Shown here piece by piece: positions 44,679-47,874 of a DNA stretch of 47,874 nucleotides (position 1 is its first letter; each line of letters opens with the position of its first letter). The DNA lies in the NCBI GenBank assembly GCA_903918315.1, contig CAIXEA010000167.1, positions 1-47,874 on the forward strand, given 5' to 3'. The translations under genes were made by a program, and so were the position numbers. The notes beneath the pieces are model-generated. The model searched no databases. It had not been told where the DNA came from and worked only from the letters and a program-made list of their open reading frames with translations. This DNA comes from an uncultured Acetobacteraceae bacterium. Lineage in GTDB: Bacteria > Pseudomonadota > Alphaproteobacteria > Acetobacterales > Acetobacteraceae.

Positions 44679-45698
44679 ATGAAACTGTCGTTTCACGGCG
44701 CGGCGCGCACCGTGACCGGGTCCTGCCATCTGATCGAGGCATGCAACAGGCGCATCCTCGTTGATTGCGGCCTGCTGCAAGGCGGTCGCGAGCTGGAGTA
44801 CGAAAACGCCGCGCCATTCGGTTTCGACCCGCGATCAATCGACGCTGTTCTTCTGACTCATGCCCATCTCGATCATTGCGGTCGCCTGCCATTGTTGGTG
44901 AAGCTGGGCTTTGCCGGCAAGATCTTCGCCACCGCCGCAACGCGCGATCTGACCCGTCTGGTACTCTTGGACTCCGCGCATTTGCAGGAAGAATCCGCCC
45001 GCCGCCGTGTCCGGCATATGCGTCATGAACGCCATTCGAAGGAGGCAGCGCCGCTCTATTCCATCCTGGACGCGCTCGACGCGCTGGACCGGTTCGAACC
45101 GGGTGTGTCCTATGGACAGACCGCGGCCCTCGCGGAGGGGCTGAGCGCGACATTTCACGACGCGGACCATATCCTGGGCTCCGCGAGTGTGCTGGTGTCC
45201 GCGACCGAAGCGGGGGGCACAAAGAGAGTTCTGTTCTCGGGCGATATCGGCGGTGGCGGCAGCCCTTTGCTGGCTGAGCCTGCAGCGCTGCCGGACGCTG
45301 ACGCGGTGGTGATGGAGACCACGTATGGCGATCTCCGCCACCGAAATCTTCCAGCGGCATCCCGAGTGTTTCGGACCGGAACTCGCGGCGCGCTTCGCGC
45401 AGCATCAGGACCCGTTCCATGTGCCGGGTTTGCATCTGGTGCGGGATACGGCGGATTCGATCGCGATTAACCGGATCGTGAGCGGCGCGATTATCATCGC
45501 GGGATCTGGCATGTGCACCGGTGGGCGGGTGCGGCATCACCTGGAGCAGATTCTGGCGCGCCCAGGCCGGGATTGTGTTCGTCGGGTTTGCTGCCCAGGG
45601 GACTTTGGCGCGGCGCCTCATCGATGGCGCGGTTCGCCACGCTGCTGCCGGAGGGACGCGTGGAGATGCCGGTGCTGCATCAGATGTTTGAGATATAA
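44679..45698 (+). pseudogene. Beta-CASP metallo-beta-lactamase-fold hydrolase, internally deleted
   Basis: The first 220 codons are a good MBL-fold RNase-like protein: GAARTVTGSCHLIE, LTHAHLDHCGRLP (zinc His/Asp ligands) and VLFSGDIGGGG, up to VVMETTYGD. There the frame jumps into the beta-CASP domain (MAISATEIFQRHPECF, then IIIAGSGMCTGGRVRHHLE) at ATGGCGAT (45325-45332), skipping roughly 80 residues of the family. A further shift near 45570 restores IVFVGFAAQGTLARRLIDGA. A second jump at ATGGCGCGG (45624-45632) leads to MARFATLLPEGRVEMPVLHQ, the family's C-terminus, without the FSAHAD zinc motif. The product cannot be active. Confidence 0.8.
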
Positions 45699-45828
45699 GG
45701 CTAAAACCCCGCCTGTTCGATGGGTGGCAGGCTGCGGGCGGCGGAACGCGCTCTCCCGCAACCGGTACGCGGGGATCTTACCAGCGTGTTCGGACGATCA
45801 TTGCATTGGGCGGAAATCCGCGGCGGGG

Positions 45829-45904
45829 TGGTGGAGCTGAGGGGAATCGAACCCCTGACCTCCTCATTGCGAACGAGGCGCTCTCCCAACTGAGCTACAG
45901 CCCC
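45829..45904 (-). tRNA. tRNA-Ala with anticodon CGC
   Basis: A complete cloverleaf on the minus strand: acceptor GGGGCTG/CAGCTCC including the G3-U70 pair that identifies alanine tRNA, D-arm GCTCAGTTGGGAGAGC, anticodon loop TTCGCAA (anticodon CGC, reading GCG), and T-arm AGGGGTTCGATTCCCCT. CCA is encoded (45831-45829). The CGC isoacceptor suits a GC-rich genome. Confidence 0.96.
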
Positions 45905-45955
45905 ATCCCGCGCGTCTGTCGGCGACCGCTTGGAAGGGGTCGTCGCAGGGCGCGG

Positions 45956-45984
45956 ACAATGCTCATGAGGTCCTGGGAAGTCAA
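45956..45984 (-). promoter_or_regulatory. Candidate promoter of the tRNA-Ala gene
   Basis: On the minus strand TTGACT (45984-45979) and CATTGT (45961-45956) are spaced by 17 nt. The downstream CCGCGCCC is a GC-rich discriminator, as found in stringently controlled stable-RNA promoters. Transcription would start about 45 nt before the tRNA 5' end. The -10 match is weak (3 of 6). Confidence 0.4.
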
Positions 45985-46074
45985 GCGCGGTTAAGCATAT
46001 TTGTACGATAATTCTCAGGCGTTGCGGGCAGCCCGGGCCGAAGCTAGCTTCCGGGCCGGTTTCGGAGTCGCGGC

Positions 46075-46395
46075 ATGGTCACGATCTTGTTCAATCTGCT
46101 GTTTTTTGCGATCAACCTCTACACCTGGGCGATATTCCTGGCGGTGATCTACAGCATGCTGGCGATGTTCGGTGTGCTCGACACGCGCAACCGCATGGTC
46201 TGGACCATCGGCGACTTCCTGGCGCGCGTGACCGAGCCGGTGTTGCAGCCGATCCGCCGCTATATGCCCAATCTGGGGAATATCGACATCACGCCGATGG
46301 TCGTGCTCGCGCTGATCCAGCTGGTCGTCGTGCCGACGCTGATGCGGGTGCAGACGGCCATCGTGACCGGCCTATGGCAAGCGCTGCTGTACTGA
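46075..46395 (+). CDS. YggT-family membrane protein
   Basis: A 106-residue inner-membrane protein with two hydrophobic blocks: residues 3-33 (LFNLLFFAINLYTWAIFLAV) and 76-95 (PMVVLALIQLVVVPTLM). Between them is FLARVTEPVLQPIRRYMPN, the conserved YggT (PF02325) segment. Family members are implicated in osmotic tolerance and division-site functions, but the role is not firmly known. GGAG lies before the ATG. It overlaps the DUF167 gene by 22 nt, a common pairing. Confidence 0.9.
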   Translation: MVTILFNLLFFAINLYTWAIFLAVIYSMLAMFGVLDTRNRMVWTIGDFLARVTEPVLQPIRRYMPNLGNIDITPMVVLALIQLVVVPTLMRVQTAIVTGLWQALLY

Positions 46396-46694
46396 CCCCT
46401 TTCTGGCGGCCGGGATCGGACGGCGTGTCGGTCTCGGTCAAGGTGCAGCCCAAGGCCCGCCGCGCCGGCGTGCAGGGCGTGCACCCCTCCGCCGACGGCC
46501 CCCGGCTGAAAATCGCGGTCAATGAGGCAGCGGAGGATGGCAAAGCCAATCGCGCCACCTGCCTCACCCTCGCCCGCGCCCTCGACGTCCCCCCCAGCGC
46601 CGTCACCGTCATGGTCGGTGCCTCCAACCGAGAGAAAGTGCTGTACGTGTCCGGAGATCCTATCACCCTGTCCGCCCGGCTCGCCGCGCTGTGA
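46374..46694 (+). CDS. DUF167 (YggU-family) protein
   Basis: A 106-residue cytosolic protein. [36 protein letters not shown] and [16 protein letters not shown] are the conserved strands and helix of the YggU/DUF167 fold. The function is unknown. Its start lies within yggT and its stop overlaps the folD GTG, so the three genes form one translationally coupled unit. Confidence 0.9.
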   Translation: MASAAVLTPFWRPGSDGVSVSVKVQPKARRAGVQGVHPSADGPRLKIAVNEAAEDGKANRATCLTLARALDVPPSAVTVMVGASNREKVLYVSGDPITLSARLAAL

Positions 46695-47533
46695 GTGCCC
46701 GCATCATCGACGGCAAGGCCGTCGCCGCCACTTTGCGCGCCGAACTCGCGGCCCGCGTGGCCACACTGCCCTATCAGCCCGGCCTGACGGTGATTCTGGT
46801 CGGCGACGACCCCGCGAGCGCGGTCTATGTCCGCAGCAAGGACCGCGCGGCCAAGGAGGCCGGCATCCTCGCCCAGACCATCCGCATGCCGGCCGATACC
46901 GCCCAGGCCGCGCTGTTGGCGGACATCGCCCGGCTGAACGCGGACCCGGCGGTGGACGGCATCCTGGTGCAGTTGCCGCTGCCGAACCATATCGATGCCC
47001 AGGCGGTCATCGCGGCGATCGATCCGGCCAAGGACGTGGACGGGTTCCATCCGATTAATGTCGGGGCCCTGGCGGGCGGTCAGCCGGGCCTGGTGCCCTG
47101 CACGCCGGCGGGGGTGATGAAGCTGCTGCGCCATGCCGGGGCAAACCTGTCAGGCGCGCGGGCGCTGGTGCTCGGGCGGTCCGCCATTGTCGGCCGGCCG
47201 GTAGCGGCGCTGCTGTTGGCGGCGGATGCCACGGTGACGATCGCACATTCCCGGACCCGCGATCTGGCGGCCGAATGCCGCCGCGCCGATATCCTGATCG
47301 CCGCCGTCGGGCGGCCGGAGATGGTGCGTGGCGACTGGATCGCCGAGGGTGCGACGGTCATCGATGTCGGCATCAACCGCCTGGCGGACGGGCGCCTGGT
47401 GGGCGACGTGGCCTATACCGAATGCGCCGCGCGCGCGGGCGCCATCACCCCCGTGCCCGGCGGCGTCGGCCCCATGACCATCGCCTGCCTGCTGGAGAAC
47501 ACGGTCGAAGCGGCGATCGCCCGCCGCGGTTGA
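46691..47533 (+). CDS. folD: Bifunctional methylenetetrahydrofolate dehydrogenase/methenyltetrahydrofolate cyclohydrolase
   Basis: FolD (280 aa) interconverts 5,10-methylene- and 10-formyl-tetrahydrofolate with NADP. Diagnostic segments: [16 protein letters not shown] (substrate Tyr and the catalytic Lys), [24 protein letters not shown], the Rossmann loop [13 protein letters not shown] and the C-terminal [19 protein letters not shown]. The GTG start overlaps the DUF167 stop (GTGA). The length is normal. Confidence 0.97.
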   Translation: MSARIIDGKAVAATLRAELAARVATLPYQPGLTVILVGDDPASAVYVRSKDRAAKEAGILAQTIRMPADTAQAALLADIARLNADPAVDGILVQLPLPNHIDAQAVIAAIDPAKDVDGFHPINVGALAGGQPGLVPCTPAGVMKLLRHAGANLSGARALVLGRSAIVGRPVAALLLAADATVTIAHSRTRDLAAECRRADILIAAVGRPEMVRGDWIAEGATVIDVGINRLADGRLVGDVAYTECAARAGAITPVPGGVGPMTIACLLENTVEAAIARRG

Positions 47534-47683
47534 TCAGAAATCCGTGCAGCGGCCCTTATGCTCCCAATCGCCATAGCGGGTGGGTTCGGGGCCTTTGGTG
47601 CCGCCGATTTCCTTGGGCAGCGGATTCGGGGCGGGTTTCGCGGGCTGGGTGGTGTCGATAGCCGGGACGGGTTGGTCGGTCAT
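47534..47683 (-). CDS. DUF1674/SDHAF4-like succinate dehydrogenase assembly factor
   Basis: A 49-residue protein, MTDQPVPAID to the C-terminus GDWEHKGRCTDF. The ending EIGGTKGPEPTRYGDWEHKG with the final CTDF is the whole conserved core of the DUF1674 family, whose eukaryotic member Sdh8/SDHAF4 binds flavinylated succinate dehydrogenase flavoprotein and helps it assemble. The Pro/Lys-rich N-terminus is variable in the family. It is convergent with folD, their stops being adjacent. Sdh genes are not in the window. Confidence 0.88.
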   Translation of the reverse strand: MTDQPVPAIDTTQPAKPAPNPLPKEIGGTKGPEPTRYGDWEHKGRCTDF

Positions 47684-47824
47684 GCTGGGGCGCCTTTATG
47701 GTCGGGCCGATATCGTATCACGGGATGAACCGGTGCAAGCCGTCCTTGCGCAGGACAGTATTGAAAACTGAGGCCGGCTTAGACCAGACGCCCGAACCAT
47801 TGACCGATCGCTATCTCGCTAATC

Positions 47825-47874
47825 CGTCATGGCCCGGCTTGTCCGGGCCACCTATCGCGGCACGGTGCGGTGGG
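47825..47874. repeat. Second copy of the palindromic repeat, cut by the window edge
   Basis: CGTCATGGCCCGG followed by TTGTCCGGGCCACCTATCGC repeats the reverse complement of the element at 41944-42022 with only a few substitutions over the 50 bases visible. It continues past the window, so the other arm is not seen. Confidence 0.75.

Overview
The window reads as a chromosomal segment of a GC-rich, flagellated alphaproteobacterium. FlbT and FlaF, a glyQ-glyS-ppdK order, MmcB, a two-subunit glycyl-tRNA synthetase and an intracellular PHB depolymerase all point there. The general gene content suggests the Rhodospirillales/Acetobacteraceae, but that narrower placement is inference. Genes are dense and many neighbours overlap by 4 nt (ATGA or GTGA).

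Layout. 1-42: first codons of a leftward gene, perhaps a transposase. 136-3985: a beta-propeller lactonase, a cupin, a glutathione S-transferase and a PHB depolymerase. 3987-12829: a long leftward array, ileS-lspA-hisB-DUF2628-hisH-GNAT-hisA-lipase-hisF-hisE-HIT, holding part of histidine biosynthesis; hisG, hisD, hisC and hisI are not in the window. 13073-16569: a lipoprotein, an alpha/beta hydrolase with Cys at the nucleophile position, ribF and an M20 peptidase. 16583-18977: an MBOAT acyltransferase with an SGNH-like partner, probably for polysaccharide or glycan O-acetylation.

18956-28092 is a flagellar block on the minus strand: flgE-flgK-flgL, then flagellin-flbT-flaF-(TPR methyltransferase)-(TPR/OGT glycosyltransferase). 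Two sigma-54-like promoters fit the start of each unit. flgK is split by a one-base frameshift at a G7 tract, and the methyltransferase has an in-frame C8 tract. The last two genes are chained to flaF by 4-nt overlaps and probably glycosylate flagellin.

28315-32506: a three-subunit cobalt-type nitrile hydratase/thiocyanate hydrolase-like enzyme whose beta subunit is split in two, an orphan antitoxin-like ORF, and a molybdopterin oxidoreductase. 33038-39335: glyQ, a vapBC toxin-antitoxin pair, glyS and ppdK. 39495-41857: a periplasmic binding protein with a two-subunit ThDP decarboxylase. 42085-43328: a zincin-like metallopeptidase, a pterin dehydratase and MmcB. 43417-44613: a protein whose C-terminal half resembles cholera-toxin-type ADP-ribosyltransferases. 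44679-45698: a beta-CASP metallo-hydrolase gene reduced by apparent microhomology deletions. Then tRNA-Ala(CGC), yggT, a DUF167 gene, folD and a small SDHAF4-like (DUF1674) gene. Palindromic REP-like elements occupy two convergent intergenic gaps and the right edge.

The most unusual items are the ADP-ribosyltransferase-like protein, the vapBC pair inside the glyQ-glyS operon, the split-subunit nitrile hydratase, the frameshifted flgK and the two-deletion beta-CASP pseudogene.
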